DNA of 64,000 nt from Sulfurospirillum diekertiae (GCF_011769985.2 NZ_CP039734.2:1674001-1738000); one strand, 5' to 3'; shown: positions 26,933 through 36,717, counted from the first letter of the stretch. The notes: generated from the letters alone by a model not told the origin. Made by a program: numbers and translations.

Positions 26933-29516
26933 TTTCAGGGTGTTTCAACAACGCCTCAAGATCGGTGACATTCAAGGGTTTACTAAAGTAATACCCTTGA
27001 GCTTCATCGCATCCTTGCTCTTTTAAATAATCCAACTGCTCTTTGGTTTCAACGCCTTCTGCAATAGTTTTTAGACCCAAACTCTTACCCAATGCAATAA
27101 TCGTTTTAACGATTTCACGATCTTCTGGATCAATACTAATATCACGAATAAAAGACTGATCAATTTTGAGCTTATAGACCTTAAAACGTTTCAAATAACT
27201 CAGAGATGAATACCCCGTACCAAAATCATCAATGGACAGGCGAATTCCTTTTGCGGAAAGCTCATTCATTGTTTCAACGGCATGAACAGGGTTTTGCGCT
27301 GTCACACTTTCCGTCAGCTCAATCTCAAAATAACAGGCAGGAAGATTAACCTCATCAAGGATAGAACTTACAAGATTGGAGAGATGGGCATGATGAAATT
27401 GAACAGCGGAGAGATTAACGGCTACACTCATTGCAGGAAAGCCACTATCAAGCCACTCTTTCATAGCCTTAGCTGCCGTACGCATCACCCATTCGCCAAT
27501 TAAAAGTATCTGTCCACTCTCTTCGGCAATAGGAATAAATTCGCAAGGTGAAATCATACCAAACTCAGGATGATGCCAACGAAGCAGTGCTTCCACTCCT
27601 ACGATTTTACCATCACTAAGTGAAACTTGAGGCTGATAATGCAGACTCAGTTCACCTCTTGCATGGGCATAACGAAGGGCGTTCTCCAAATTTAAAATGC
27701 GAGCGGAACGGCTTTGAATTTCGGAAGTAAAGAAACGATAACTGTTTCTTCCATTTTGTTTTGCCAGATACATTGCGGCATCAGCACATTTAAACAGAGT
27801 GTCAATGTCGCTTCCATCATCAGGATAAAGCGCAATACCAATCGAAGCAGTGGTAATCAACTCATTATCGGCAATTTTAATCGGCTGTTCAATAGCTTGC
27901 AAAAGTCGTTTTGCCATATGTACCGTATCGTCCACGCTTACACCGGGCAATACAACCACAAACTCATCGCCACCTTGACGAGAAAGTGTATCCACTTGAC
28001 GCAAAAGAATCTTCAAGCGATTCGAAACTTTGACCAACAGTTGATCACCCACGGCATGCCCTAGTGTATCGTTGATATTTTTAAAATGGTCAAAATCAAT
28101 AAATAAAACTGCTAATTTTTCATTTTGTTTTTGTGCAATATTAAGATCATGATCAAGACGCGAACGGAGTTGAAGTTTATTGGGTAATGAGGTAAGAGGA
28201 TCAAAATACTCAAGTTTTTGGATTTTTTCTTCATTTTCTTTGCGCACAGAAATATCACGTGAGATGCCAAGTATGCCTATAAGATCACTATTTTGATCAT
28301 AAATAGGTGTTTTAATTGTCTCAAAAAAACCATTGTATCCATCTTCTTTAAAACTGAGCTCTTCTTCATTTCGTACAGATTGATGCGCATCCATTGCGAT
28401 AATATCATGCGTTCTAAAAAAATCGGCTTGTTGGTAGTCCACAAACTCATAATCACTTTTACCGACAATATCTTCTTCTTTTGCACCATATAATCGCTCA
28501 AACGCTTTGTTACAAAGAAGATAAATGCCATTAGGATCTTTAAGCCAAACAAGATCTGGAATCGCATTTAAAACAATTTCTAATTGACGTGCCAGTAAGT
28601 TTTTTTCATCTGTAGTTTGAAGGACTTTGGATTCAAGAGCAACTTTAGCCATCTTCAGCTCAATAAATAATTTCACCATATAGGCTAACATCAAGGCGAA
28701 AATAAATGCCATAAACTCTCTGACCAATAAGACAAGTGAATGACTCCACCCTTTGGTTGGCGCTATGCTAATGGTCCATGTAGTGTTGGGAACTTCAAAG
28801 GAATACATAACAGGATCAATCAAAGAAGAATGGCTTGTACTAGCGATGATCTGTTTCGTTTTATTATCAGGATGAACCCGCCATACTTCGTAAGAGAGTC
28901 CTTCGTGTTCTAAATGTGCACTTTTCACTGTATCAAAAATTTCTGAAATACGTATGACGGCTAAAACAAACCCTAAAAAACCCTCTTTTTTTGTTTCATC
29001 TTCAAAAAGCGGTAAACGACCGACTAAACCGATACCTCCTTGTACAAGATCCAAAGGACCCGCCAAAGTAAGTTTACCACTGTCCCGTGTTAGAAACGAC
29101 TCTTTTTTTTGAGTTTCTATTTCAAATAAATTCAATCCAAGTGCTTTTTCATTACCGCGAAGAGGCGCAACTTGTGCAATGACTCCAGCAGGTGCAATAG
29201 CAAGCTCGATGACACCCGGATATTCAGATAAAAGATTTTTTGAAACTCTTTCAAAATTGCGTATAAAAAAATCATCATTTTGGCTTAACAGTGCTTGAAG
29301 TGTGTGGGTTGAGGAGAGCGCATGTTCGAGATTTAATTTAATGTCATAACTGTAGTTTACTGCAGCCGTATAGACTTTAGCACGTTCTTTTTCAGTTTCC
29401 AAAGTGTCGAAATAATAAATAATGAGCGATAAGAGTGAAAATGCAACTATAAAAATAATGCTCAGAACTATTTTAAGGTTGCGTAATGGCATCAAAACTT
29501 CTCTATTCACACACAC
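26898..29516 (-). CDS. CHASE-PAS-GGDEF-EAL cyclic-di-GMP protein
   Basis: The 872-residue protein has a membrane helix (about 12-30), a periplasmic CHASE-type domain (about 35-265), and a second helix (about 268-290). A PAS domain (about 310-425) is followed by GGDEF (about 435-600) and EAL (about 615-865). GGDEF is intact (SRQGGDEFVVVLPG), with an RxxD inhibitory site exactly five residues upstream (RQVD). The EAL domain keeps EALLRW, NLSAVQF, ELTES, DDFGTGYSSL, LKIDQSF and AEGVETKEQ, so phosphodiesterase activity is likely. The start could be MCVN or the later MPLRN. Its final 35 bases overlap ppnP. Confidence 0.95.
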   Translation of the reverse strand: MCVNREVLMPLRNLKIVLSIIFIVAFSLLSLIIYYFDTLETEKERAKVYTAAVNYSYDIKLNLEHALSSTHTLQALLSQNDDFFIRNFERVSKNLLSEYPGVIELAIAPAGVIAQVAPLRGNEKALGLNLFEIETQKKESFLTRDSGKLTLAGPLDLVQGGIGLVGRLPLFEDETKKEGFLGFVLAVIRISEIFDTVKSAHLEHEGLSYEVWRVHPDNKTKQIIASTSHSSLIDPVMYSFEVPNTTWTISIAPTKGWSHSLVLLVREFMAFIFALMLAYMVKLFIELKMAKVALESKVLQTTDEKNLLARQLEIVLNAIPDLVWLKDPNGIYLLCNKAFERLYGAKEEDIVGKSDYEFVDYQQADFFRTHDIIAMDAHQSVRNEEELSFKEDGYNGFFETIKTPIYDQNSDLIGILGISRDISVRKENEEKIQKLEYFDPLTSLPNKLQLRSRLDHDLNIAQKQNEKLAVLFIDFDHFKNINDTLGHAVGDQLLVKVSNRLKILLRQVDTLSRQGGDEFVVVLPGVSVDDTVHMAKRLLQAIEQPIKIADNELITTASIGIALYPDDGSDIDTLFKCADAAMYLAKQNGRNSYRFFTSEIQSRSARILNLENALRYAHARGELSLHYQPQVSLSDGKIVGVEALLRWHHPEFGMISPCEFIPIAEESGQILLIGEWVMRTAAKAMKEWLDSGFPAMSVAVNLSAVQFHHAHLSNLVSSILDEVNLPACYFEIELTESVTAQNPVHAVETMNELSAKGIRLSIDDFGTGYSSLSYLKRFKVYKLKIDQSFIRDISIDPEDREIVKTIIALGKSLGLKTIAEGVETKEQLDYLKEQGCDEAQGYYFSKPLNVTDLEALLKHPEIIVRKNSNNPQ

Positions 29517-29543
29517 CCTTTTTCTATGAAGTGACTTATTGTA

Positions 29544-30692
29544 TCAAATAATTGCTTTGACAAAAAGTGAGGCAGATGCAAATGCCCATTGAAAATTAAA
29601 ACCGCCTAATTCGCCTGTGACATCAAGCACTTCACCGATAAAATAAAGATCCTTACATTTCAGGCTTTCAAAACTGGCTTGATCAATTTCAGATGTACTG
29701 ACACCACCCTTTGTCACTTCCGCTTTAGTGTAGCCAAAATTTCCAGCAGGAGCAAAGGTATAAGACTTTAAAGAGCAGAGTAATGTTCGCTCGTGAACCG
29801 TTAATTTGGAAAGCACTTTGTCTTCCATTCCCATAGCATCCAAAAAGGCTTTAATCAGACGTCTTGGAAGCCCAAGTGCTGTAATAATCTGCTTTTTACT
29901 CTGTGCTTTCAATAAAGCTTCCATACGCTGAATGTGCGGCAAAAAGTCAATCGTGATATTCCCTTTTTTCCAATACAGCGACCCACTTAAAACGACAGGC
30001 CCACTAATACCTTTGTGAGCAAAGAGAAGATTTTCACTAAAACGTTTCCCTTCTACATGTAAAACCACAGGCAGAGCAATACCACTGAGTTCTTTCATCC
30101 AAAATTGCTCTTTTTGAAGCGTTAATCCAACAAGGGCAGGAGAAGGAGTCACGATAGTATGTCCAAAGGACGCTGCAATTTTATAACCAATATCGCTGGC
30201 TCCAATACTTGCATAACTGAGTCCTCCACTGGCAACCACCACTTTTTTGGCATGAATTTCACCTTTGTCGCTCTGCACAACAAAGTGGTCATTTTTCGTT
30301 ACATGTAAAACCTTAGTAGAAAGATAAAACGTGCAATACGAAGTCAAACGTCCAAAAAGGGAAACCAACTCTTTAGCACTATTGGCACAAAAGATCTGAC
30401 CATGGTCACGTTCTTCTATACTAAGGTGGTGCTGTTTTACAAAAGAGAGTGTTGATGAGGCATCAAAGGAAGAGAGAATGGGCGCAATAAACGCTTGATC
30501 GCCCAAATAATTATCAGCTGTTGCAAAACGATTGGTGAGATTGCATTTGCCTCCACCTGAGATCAATAATTTTGCCCCTATTTTAGGATTAGTATCCACC
30601 AAAGCAACATCATGCCCTTGTAAGTGCGAAGCTGCCATCAGCGCACTTGCACCCGCACCAATAAAAAGAATATCGTGGATTTTCAAACTCAA
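29544..30692 (-). CDS. BaiN/YhiN-family flavoprotein oxidoreductase
   Basis: The 382-residue HI0933-family flavoprotein begins with an FAD-binding Rossmann motif (LFIGAGASALMAASHL) and contains the diagnostic SGGGKCNLTN and the C-terminal LYFIGEVLDVTGELGGFNFQ. Members are FAD-dependent reductases of unclear physiological substrate; BaiN is the bile-acid enzyme. It is 18 bases downstream of the SIMPL gene and probably co-transcribed. Palindrome variants at 30298-30309 (LHVT) and a weaker one at 30052-30063 lie inside. Confidence 0.92.
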   Translation of the reverse strand: MSLKIHDILFIGAGASALMAASHLQGHDVALVDTNPKIGAKLLISGGGKCNLTNRFATADNYLGDQAFIAPILSSFDASSTLSFVKQHHLSIEERDHGQIFCANSAKELVSLFGRLTSYCTFYLSTKVLHVTKNDHFVVQSDKGEIHAKKVVVASGGLSYASIGASDIGYKIAASFGHTIVTPSPALVGLTLQKEQFWMKELSGIALPVVLHVEGKRFSENLLFAHKGISGPVVLSGSLYWKKGNITIDFLPHIQRMEALLKAQSKKQIITALGLPRRLIKAFLDAMGMEDKVLSKLTVHERTLLCSLKSYTFAPAGNFGYTKAEVTKGGVSTSEIDQASFESLKCKDLYFIGEVLDVTGELGGFNFQWAFASASLFVKAII

Positions 30693-30709
30693 AACTTTAC
30701 CAAAATCAA

Positions 30710-31408
30710 TTACTTAGTTGCACATGTATAATTGACGGTTGCCGATAAAAAGAGGGTTTCCTCATGCAAAATAGGCTCTTCGGTAGGTGCATACTCCTCT
30801 TTTAAAGGGGCATTTGCCCGTGCGAGCATACGCTTCATCATAACAGGTTGAGGCTCAGTTCCTTCAAAAGTAACCGCACTGATTTCGCAGTGCATCTTCG
30901 TCTCTTTTGAAAAAAAGGACGCTTGTTCACTCGCTGTTTGTAACAAAGAGGTACGCATTGCAAGGTGCGCACTATTGCGAGCTTTCAAACTCACTTCCCA
31001 TGTTAGAGCACTTTGATTGATAAGAACACTTTGCGCTTTGATTTTCTGAATTGCCGCTAAGAGGGCATTGTAATGATCAATGGACTTAAAATCGCATCCA
31101 AAAGAGAGCGTGCCACCGTAGCCAATAAAAATTTGCTTTTGATCTTTATAGGTGTAACGAGGGGTAAGATAATAGCCACCACCCTGGCAAAACTCACCTT
31201 TAGGGTCGAACTGTTTGACCGAAGCGACAATAGCATTGAGATGTTCTTTAATCCCATCAGCACTTTTATTTTGCTCTTCAAAACCAATCTGAGCACGTAA
31301 GACATCAGGCGTTAATGCTTGAGAAACATGCTCGTTGGTGGTGATGCTCATGGCTGCACTGGCGAAAAGTGGTAGAAAGCTTAACAGAAGCATTACTCGT
31401 ATTTTCAT
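30710..31408 (-). CDS. SIMPL-domain (DUF541) periplasmic protein
   Basis: The 232-residue exported protein has a signal peptide (MKIRVMLLLSFLPLFASAAM). The mature part resembles the SIMPL/DUF541 family: ITTNEHVSQALTPDVLRAQIGFE, FDPKGEFCQGGGYYLTPRYT, FIGYGGTLSFGCDFKSI and a C-terminal SATVNYTCA. Family members such as E. coli YggE are envelope proteins of unclear, stress-linked function. The paired cysteines may form a disulfide. It sits between trmL and the flavoprotein gene on the same strand. Confidence 0.85.
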   Translation of the reverse strand: MKIRVMLLLSFLPLFASAAMSITTNEHVSQALTPDVLRAQIGFEEQNKSADGIKEHLNAIVASVKQFDPKGEFCQGGGYYLTPRYTYKDQKQIFIGYGGTLSFGCDFKSIDHYNALLAAIQKIKAQSVLINQSALTWEVSLKARNSAHLAMRTSLLQTASEQASFFSKETKMHCEISAVTFEGTEPQPVMMKRMLARANAPLKEEYAPTEEPILHEETLFLSATVNYTCATK

Positions 31409-31426
31409 GGTATAGCCTTTAATGGT

Positions 31427-31906
31427 TTATGACCAAGATGTTAATTTAAATGTCTCAAAATTTTGACGAATAGCATCGTAGAGAATAATGCCAGCCGAAG
31501 TCGCTTGGTTCAAGCTTCTGCCATTTTTTCCCATCGGAATGGTGATGGCATTTTCCCATTTCATTTGCATCAACTCCATCGGAAGTCCTGTAGACTCTCC
31601 TCCAAAAAAGAGAAAATCCCCCGGTTTAAAAGAGGCTTCAAAGTAAGTTTTCTTTGTTTTGGTTGTCGCAAAAAAGAAACGCTCCAATTTGTCTTTGTGC
31701 GCTTCTAAAAAAGCATCTAAATTTTCCCAAACCGTCACGTCCAACAAATGCCAATAATCTAACCCTGCGCGTTTCACACTCTTATCACTGATCTCAAACA
31801 TGGTCGGCTTAACGATGTGCAATTTACAATCGGCATTAACGCACATACGACCAATACTCCCCGTATTTTGCGGGATTTGGGGATGAACTAAAACGATATT
31901 GAACAT
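31427..31906 (-). CDS. trmL: tRNA (cytidine/uridine-34 2'-O)-methyltransferase
   Basis: The 159-residue SPOUT-fold methyltransferase modifies the wobble base of leucine tRNAs. Family motifs are present: FNIVLVHPQIPQNTGSIGRM at the N-terminus, FGGESTGLP, and the knot region IPMGKNGRSLNQATSAGII. The length equals that of E. coli TrmL. It leads a minus-strand series with the SIMPL and flavoprotein genes. Upstream lies a palindrome variant and a stem-loop repeat. Confidence 0.95.
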   Translation of the reverse strand: MFNIVLVHPQIPQNTGSIGRMCVNADCKLHIVKPTMFEISDKSVKRAGLDYWHLLDVTVWENLDAFLEAHKDKLERFFFATTKTKKTYFEASFKPGDFLFFGGESTGLPMELMQMKWENAITIPMGKNGRSLNQATSAGIILYDAIRQNFETFKLTSWS

Positions 31907-31962
31907 AAATGAATCTCCCTATAAACAAAACTGACCATGCTTTTTAACTTTGTCATAAATAC

Positions 31963-31974
31963 ATTACATGTAAA
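31963..31974. repeat. TTACATGTAA palindrome (first base A) upstream of trmL
   Basis: Core intact, 57 bases before the trmL start and just left of the partial stem-loop repeat. Confidence 0.85.
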
Positions 31975-32023
31975 GTGTAGAAAGGCAACGTTTCTGCCTC
32001 GCAAGAGGCTAGCTTCAGTGCCT

Positions 32024-32062
32024 AGTGCAACGTAGCTTTATGAGCTTTGCCCATAAAGCGTG
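32024..32062 (+). repeat. Stem-loop repeat element, copy 3 (3' part only)
   Basis: It shares the conserved AACGTAGCTTT and AGCTTTGC with the copies at 26467 and 54259, but its stem is GCTTTATG paired with CATAAAGC, so both arms have changed together. A separate upstream hairpin, GCCTC-GCAA-GAGGC at 31996-32009, stands where the other copies have different stems. Confidence 0.65.
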
Positions 32063-32073
32063 TAAAAATGGTC

Positions 32074-32916
32074 TCAAAATATAATTGTTTTATTGTCGTG
32101 TACGAAAATACGCTCTTCAAAGACCAAATCAAGGGCATTGGAGAGCACTACTTTTTCTACATTGCGACCTGCACGTTGCATATCACGCCACGTCATTTCA
32201 TGATTCACGCGAACGACATCTTGCGCGATAATTGGACCTTCATCGAGGTTATTGTTAACAAAGTGTGCAGTCGCTCCAATAATTTTAACACCTCTTGCAA
32301 ATGCCTGTTTATAAGGATTTGCTCCCACAAAAGCCGGTAAGAAGGAGTGATGAATGTTGATCATTCGCTCGTCATAATGCCCTACAAATTCACTCGATAA
32401 AATGCGCATATACTTCGCTAAAACAATATAATCTACGGTATATTGCGCCAACACTTCCAATACTTTTGCCTCATGTTCGGCTCGGTTCAATCCTTCATGA
32501 CTGACACAATGAAAAGGAATGTTAAATTTATTGCTCAAATCTCTTAAATCTTCGTAGTTTGAAACAATCGCTAAAATATTCGCATTGAGATCATCACTAT
32601 CATGCTTCAGTAAAATATCACCCAAACAGTGTGTCTCTTTGGTACCCATTAAGATGATGTCTTTTTTGCGTGCTTCTGCTACATAAATCTCTGCATGCGC
32701 TGGCAACATCGCTTGAAGCGTTCCTTGAAATTCGTTCATGTTGACTTCGCCACTCAGCTCCGCACGCATAAAAAATTTACCATTTTCTCTGTCAACATAC
32801 TCATCATTTTTGATAATGTTCAGTTGGTACTTAAACACCACATCCGCAATACGGTAAATCAACCCCTTCTCATCTGAACAATCAATTTTTAGAATATAAT
32901 TTTTAGCTGTTTCCAT
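32074..32916 (-). CDS. purU: Formyltetrahydrofolate deformylase
   Basis: The 280-residue enzyme hydrolyses 10-formyl-tetrahydrofolate to formate and tetrahydrofolate, balancing one-carbon pools and feeding formate to purine synthesis. An N-terminal ACT domain (about 5-80, ILKIDCSDEKGLIYRIADVV) precedes a formyltransferase-type catalytic domain with YMRILSSEFV, NIHHSFLPAFVGANPY and GATAHFVNNNLDEGPIIAQ, including the catalytic Asn-His-Asp set. cca follows directly upstream with no gap, the same cca-purU order as in Campylobacter jejuni. Confidence 0.97.
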   Translation of the reverse strand: METAKNYILKIDCSDEKGLIYRIADVVFKYQLNIIKNDEYVDRENGKFFMRAELSGEVNMNEFQGTLQAMLPAHAEIYVAEARKKDIILMGTKETHCLGDILLKHDSDDLNANILAIVSNYEDLRDLSNKFNIPFHCVSHEGLNRAEHEAKVLEVLAQYTVDYIVLAKYMRILSSEFVGHYDERMINIHHSFLPAFVGANPYKQAFARGVKIIGATAHFVNNNLDEGPIIAQDVVRVNHEMTWRDMQRAGRNVEKVVLSNALDLVFEERIFVHDNKTIIF

Positions 32917-34038
32917 CTATTTACACACCTGTTTTATTTTTTCAATTCGTCTTCGTTTTAATTCATGCCTAATGGCTTCTTTTTCAAATCCATCACGGAT
33001 CACCTCTTGGACACTCACGTCTCCTGTAAAAATTTCATTCCAAATTCCAAGTTTACATGCTTTTTCTTTAACACCATTTCGGTAATTTCCAAGCCAGAGT
33101 TTCAGAGGCAATTCAAGGCTTACATGTAAAAGCATTTCATCGCTTATCTCCCCTTCAAAAAAAGGCTGATACTTGAAGGTTTGCAGATAATGATTGGGTG
33201 CATCAAGCATCCTAAACCATTGCAAGGGATTTTGCTTCAAACGATTGGCGACGATATAAACAAAATAGTAAGGACGAAGAGCCTCTTCAAAATTTTGCTT
33301 GTATCGTAGCAATTCGCGTGCGATCTCAAAAAAGTGGTTTTCAACGTTACATGTAAAGCATTTTTCAAAGAGATGAAGCTCATACATGTAAAAAAGTCCA
33401 TAGTGCAAAAAAGAAGCGCGAAAGAGCTTTTCAAACTCCCATAAAATACGCGGACGACTCAGATCGCTCAGATCAATACTTTGCATCACGTCCACACTTT
33501 GAGGCGCTATCTTGAAGCCAAGACGTGCGCTAAATTGCATCGCGCGAAGCACCCTCAAACTATCTTCTCTAAAACTTCTTTCATCCATGATAGCGAGTGT
33601 TTTATGCACAATCGCCTCTTTGCCACCCCAAAAATCAAGTAACTGTCCGCTAAAAATATTCAGCATCATCGCATTGACGCTAAAATCACGACGCCTCGAT
33701 GCCTCTTTTTCATCTTGACAGATAGCAACTTCAAAAGCAGTATGTCCCACACCACGTTTGTGCTCAACCCGAGGCAATGAAAAATCGATATTGCCAAGCT
33801 TATAGACAAAAAAACTTTTCCCAACACCCACAGCGCCGACACGCTGCATCAAGCTATCAAAGTTCTCTGGGGTAATATCATATACTTCTATATCTAAATC
33901 GTGCAAAGGTTCATCTAAACAGAGATCTCGCACACTGCCTCCTACCAAATAAGCTCGCTTGGTATAAGGCTTCAAAAATGCAATAGCATTTTGTATTTGT
34001 TGATCAAAATGCGCAGGGAAAACGCAATTTAATTTCAT
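32917..34038 (-). CDS. cca: CCA-adding tRNA nucleotidyltransferase / poly(A) polymerase family
   Basis: The 373-residue class II nucleotidyltransferase repairs or adds CCA at tRNA 3' ends. Catalytic motifs are AYLVGGSVRDLCLDEPLHDL followed by DIEVYD (metal-binding acids), RRRDFSVNAMM and SFREDSLRVLRAMQFSARL. It abuts purU and overlaps the upstream ciaD-like gene by four bases. Two palindrome variants are inside: 33119-33130 (LHVS) and 33346-33357 (FTCN); a weaker ACATGTAAA stands near 33393. Confidence 0.94.
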   Translation of the reverse strand: MKLNCVFPAHFDQQIQNAIAFLKPYTKRAYLVGGSVRDLCLDEPLHDLDIEVYDITPENFDSLMQRVGAVGVGKSFFVYKLGNIDFSLPRVEHKRGVGHTAFEVAICQDEKEASRRRDFSVNAMMLNIFSGQLLDFWGGKEAIVHKTLAIMDERSFREDSLRVLRAMQFSARLGFKIAPQSVDVMQSIDLSDLSRPRILWEFEKLFRASFLHYGLFYMYELHLFEKCFTCNVENHFFEIARELLRYKQNFEEALRPYYFVYIVANRLKQNPLQWFRMLDAPNHYLQTFKYQPFFEGEISDEMLLHVSLELPLKLWLGNYRNGVKEKACKLGIWNEIFTGDVSVQEVIRDGFEKEAIRHELKRRRIEKIKQVCK

Positions 34039-34436
34039 TTTTTCGTGGCTTCCATCTGCTCCAGTTGTTCATCAATCGTTGCTAAAAGGTACTCTAAAAA
34101 ATTGAGTGTCAAATCTATTTTGGCTTCTATATTTCGATTATTGGGGGACTGAAACCCTTCAAAGAGCACCAAAATACGCTCTCTAAGATTCATGTAAAAC
34201 TGTTTTTGGCTCTCATGACAAGACTCTTCTTCGCTCTCCTGAGGCATACCATACGCCTTGATCATATTGATCTCTTCATTCAATTCTAACAGTGGCTCTG
34301 GTTCAAATGAAACAGTTTCAGTTTCAGGTTCAGGTTCACGTATACGCGGTGGTTGAAGTGTTTGTTGTTGCTCTTCTTTGGGTACTACCTCTTCAAGCTC
34401 TTTGAGCGTTGAGAGAATCATATCTTTTAATTCCAT
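34035..34436 (-). CDS. CiaD-like acidic protein
   Basis: The 133-residue soluble acidic protein is read from ATG 34436 ([16 protein letters not shown]), which avoids a deep overlap with the upstream gene. The middle is low-complexity, rich in Pro, Glu and Gln. The conserved C-terminus (RERILVLFEGFQSPNNRNIE followed by AKIDLTLNFLEYLLATIDEQ) matches what I recall of the Campylobacter invasion antigen D family (Cj0788). The position directly upstream of cca and purU is the same as in C. jejuni. CiaD is a type III-exported virulence factor there; in a free-living relative its original role is presumably different and unknown. Confidence 0.7.
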   Translation of the reverse strand: MELKDMILSTLKELEEVVPKEEQQQTLQPPRIREPEPETETVSFEPEPLLELNEEINMIKAYGMPQESEEESCHESQKQFYMNLRERILVLFEGFQSPNNRNIEAKIDLTLNFLEYLLATIDEQLEQMEATKK

Positions 34437-34675
34437 AGCTTTACCAACCACCTTTCAAATTCTAAAAATTCCACTTCTGAGTTCATTGTTAAAAAAAATT
34501 TCTTCATCTCTTCATCTACGCCCAAATACTTTTTGCGAATCCCGGAAAGACGTTTAATAGCAATTTTTGCCTCTTTATTGTCAGGATTTTCACGAAGTAA
34601 CTCTTTGTAAATATCCAAAGCCTCATTTTTAAGACCTTGGAGTTCGTAGATCGAAGCGAGCGTGAGTGTTTTCAT
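34427..34675 (-). CDS. Small TPR-like protein
   Basis: The 82-residue protein carries one tetratricopeptide-like helix pair ([20 protein letters not shown] and [16 protein letters not shown]), then a charged region and the C-terminus [14 protein letters not shown]. It overlaps leuB by four bases upstream and the ciaD-like gene downstream. A similar small gene occupies this place in Campylobacter (Cj0787). It probably mediates a protein contact, perhaps with the CiaD-like product; the function is unknown. Confidence 0.75.
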   Translation of the reverse strand: MKTLTLASIYELQGLKNEALDIYKELLRENPDNKEAKIAIKRLSGIRKKYLGVDEEMKKFFLTMNSEVEFLEFERWLVKLWN

Positions 34676-35745
34676 ATTTTAGCTACATAATCCGCGATGA
34701 TAGAGCCAATTTGTGTGGTTGAGCACACTTCCTTAGCACCATAATTGGCTAAGTCTTTGGTACGATAGCCATCATGCAACGCTTTTTTAATGGCAAGTTC
34801 GATGCGATCTGCCGCTTTTGTTTCGCCAAGTGCAAAACGAAGCATCATAGAGGCACTTAAAATGGTCGCGAGTGGATTGGCAATACCTTGTCCTGCAATG
34901 TCTGGAGCAGATCCGTGAATCGGTTCAAAAAGACCCACTTTCCCACCCATAGAAGCAGATGGCAACAGACCAATAGAACCACTGATCATACTGGCCTCAT
35001 CACTCAGAATATCTCCAAAGATATTGCCCGTTAAAATGACATCAAATTGACGAGGATTACGTACCAGTTGCATCGCAGCATTATCGACATACATGTGTGT
35101 TAAGGTTACTTCAGGGTACTCTTTAGCCACTTCAATCACGGTATCTCGCCACAGTTGACTTACTTCCAAAACATTCGCTTTATCAACCGAACAGACTTCT
35201 TTACGACGTTTCATGGCAGACTCAAAAGCAACATGTGCGATACGCTCGATTTCAGGTTTGGTGTAGACCATCGTGTTGTAGCCTTTAAAGCCATCATTAC
35301 CACGAGGTTCACCAAAGTAAATACCACCGATAAGTTCACGAACCACTAAAAGGTCAACCCCTTTTAACACTTCAGGTTTAAGCGTACTGGCATCTAACAA
35401 TTCATCAAAAATAGCCGTTGGACGAAGATTGGCAAAAAGTCCTAGTGATTTACGAAGTTTTAAAAGTCCCGTCTCTGGGCGAAATTCACGTGGCAGAGTG
35501 TCCCATTTTTGACCACCGATGGCGCCAAACAAAACGGCATCGGCTTTGAGACAACCTTCAATCGTCTCATCAGGAAGTGGTGTTCCTTTAAAATCATATG
35601 CCACGCCACCCATAAGGTACTCTTCATAACGCAGTTCAAAATTTTCATGGGAACAGACACTATCAAGCACTTTAATCGCTTCATCCACAATTTCAGGACC
35701 AATACCATCGCCTCTAATTACTGCTATTTTATAAGTCTTTTTCAT
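34672..35745 (-). CDS. leuB: 3-isopropylmalate dehydrogenase
   Basis: The 357-residue enzyme oxidatively decarboxylates 3-isopropylmalate in leucine biosynthesis. I placed the start at ATG 35745 ([20 protein letters not shown]), whose ATGA overlaps the leuD stop; a longer frame starts inside leuD. Motifs include [46 protein letters not shown] and [19 protein letters not shown]. It is translationally coupled to leuD upstream and to the small TPR gene downstream. Confidence 0.97.
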   Translation of the reverse strand: MKKTYKIAVIRGDGIGPEIVDEAIKVLDSVCSHENFELRYEEYLMGGVAYDFKGTPLPDETIEGCLKADAVLFGAIGGQKWDTLPREFRPETGLLKLRKSLGLFANLRPTAIFDELLDASTLKPEVLKGVDLLVVRELIGGIYFGEPRGNDGFKGYNTMVYTKPEIERIAHVAFESAMKRRKEVCSVDKANVLEVSQLWRDTVIEVAKEYPEVTLTHMYVDNAAMQLVRNPRQFDVILTGNIFGDILSDEASMISGSIGLLPSASMGGKVGLFEPIHGSAPDIAGQGIANPLATILSASMMLRFALGETKAADRIELAIKKALHDGYRTKDLANYGAKEVCSTTQIGSIIADYVAKI

Positions 35746-36230
35746 TTCATTATCTCTTTTTTTGCATAATTCATCAATCCACCGCATCCGATAAGCTCTT
35801 GCATAAAAGGAGGAATTGGCGTAAATTTATAGATTTTTGTACCGTTTTTTACTTCACCACTCTCCATAGAGATGGCAATAGTATCACCCTCTTTGATGGC
35901 ATCGGTTTCAGCCAGTTCAAAAATAGGAAGCCCTGTATTAAACGCATTTCGGTAAAAAATACGTGCAAAACTTTTTGCAACAACCGCACTCACACCCGCA
36001 GCTTTCAATGCGATGGGAGCGTGTTCACGACTACTACCACACCCAAAGTTTTCACCCGCAACAATGATGTCGCCCGCTTTGACTTTGTTCACAAAATCAG
36101 GATCAGCGTCTTCCATCACGTGTTTTGCCAACTCTTTTGGGTCAGACGTATTTAAATAACGTGCCGCAATGATTAAGTCAGTGTCGATGTTATCGCCAAA
36201 ATACCATACTTTTCCGCTAATCGTACTCAT
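35742..36230 (-). CDS. leuD: 3-isopropylmalate dehydratase small subunit
   Basis: The 162-residue small chain of isopropylmalate isomerase is the archaeal/short type. Motifs are [40 protein letters not shown] and [17 protein letters not shown]. The large subunit leuC is not in the window. It overlaps leuB by ATGA. Upstream, where a partner might be expected, lies the small island bounded by direct repeats. Confidence 0.96.
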   Translation of the reverse strand: MSTISGKVWYFGDNIDTDLIIAARYLNTSDPKELAKHVMEDADPDFVNKVKAGDIIVAGENFGCGSSREHAPIALKAAGVSAVVAKSFARIFYRNAFNTGLPIFELAETDAIKEGDTIAISMESGEVKNGTKIYKFTPIPPFMQELIGCGGLMNYAKKEIMK

Positions 36231-36279
36231 TGATTATCCTTAGTACTCTACTTGATTTCTTAAAATTTTACCGAAAGAG

Positions 36280-36326
36280 GGTTGTAAAAAAGTTTAATCA
36301 CCCCACACTTTGAAGAAAATAGCATC
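36280..36326. repeat. Direct repeat A: duplicated 3' end of the ABC gene
   Basis: These 47 bases match 37293-37339 with three mismatches. Read on the minus strand they still encode YFLQSVG and a stop, the same ending as the intact ABC gene (YFVQSVG). They mark the left edge of an approximately 1-kb insertion. Confidence 0.85.
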
Positions 36327-36450
36327 ATTTGAATTCTAAAATGTAAGATTGATATAAAAGAGAACATATTATATTTCAGATAAACATGCAATTTTCTGGA
36401 TTTACTTGTGTGATGTTAAAAGCCAACCTTGTTTTTATGATCACAAGTAT

Positions 36451-36717
36451 TTATTCATCAGGCTTTGAACTTGAAAGTATATACCCAGCAACTGTCCCAA
36501 GTAATGCTGCAAGTGTTTCAGATTTTAATTCAGTTGAAATAGCTAATATCAGAAGGGTTGGCAGAAATAAAATTACGCCAATTGCCTTTAGTGTATTTGG
36601 ACCAAAGCCTTGTTGTTTTGCTTCAAGTCGTTTAAATATGAGATTAAGACCATAAATCATCACAATAAGTGACCCAACAACTATTGCAATTTTTAGATAA
36701 ACTATTATTTCTTCCAA
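36451..36717 (-). CDS. Small two-helix membrane protein in the island
   Basis: The 88-residue protein has two hydrophobic segments (about 5-28 and 42-62) and ends with AALLGTVAGYILSSSKPDE. Between the helices is a basic loop (KRLEAKQQGFGPN), so the N-terminus is probably outside. I do not recognise the family. It is the second gene of a two-gene island flanked by direct repeats. Codon use is AT-rich compared with leuD and the ABC gene, consistent with acquisition. Confidence 0.65.
   Translation of the reverse strand: MEEIIVYLKIAIVVGSLIVMIYGLNLIFKRLEAKQQGFGPNTLKAIGVILFLPTLLILAISTELKSETLAALLGTVAGYILSSSKPDE

Noticed and set aside
30052..30063. TCTACATGTAAA as a palindrome copy
   Set aside because: One core base differs (TTACATGTAA is broken), so it was left out of the count; it may be a decayed copy.
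33388..33400. ATACATGTAAA in cca
   Set aside because: Core incomplete on the left arm; not counted.
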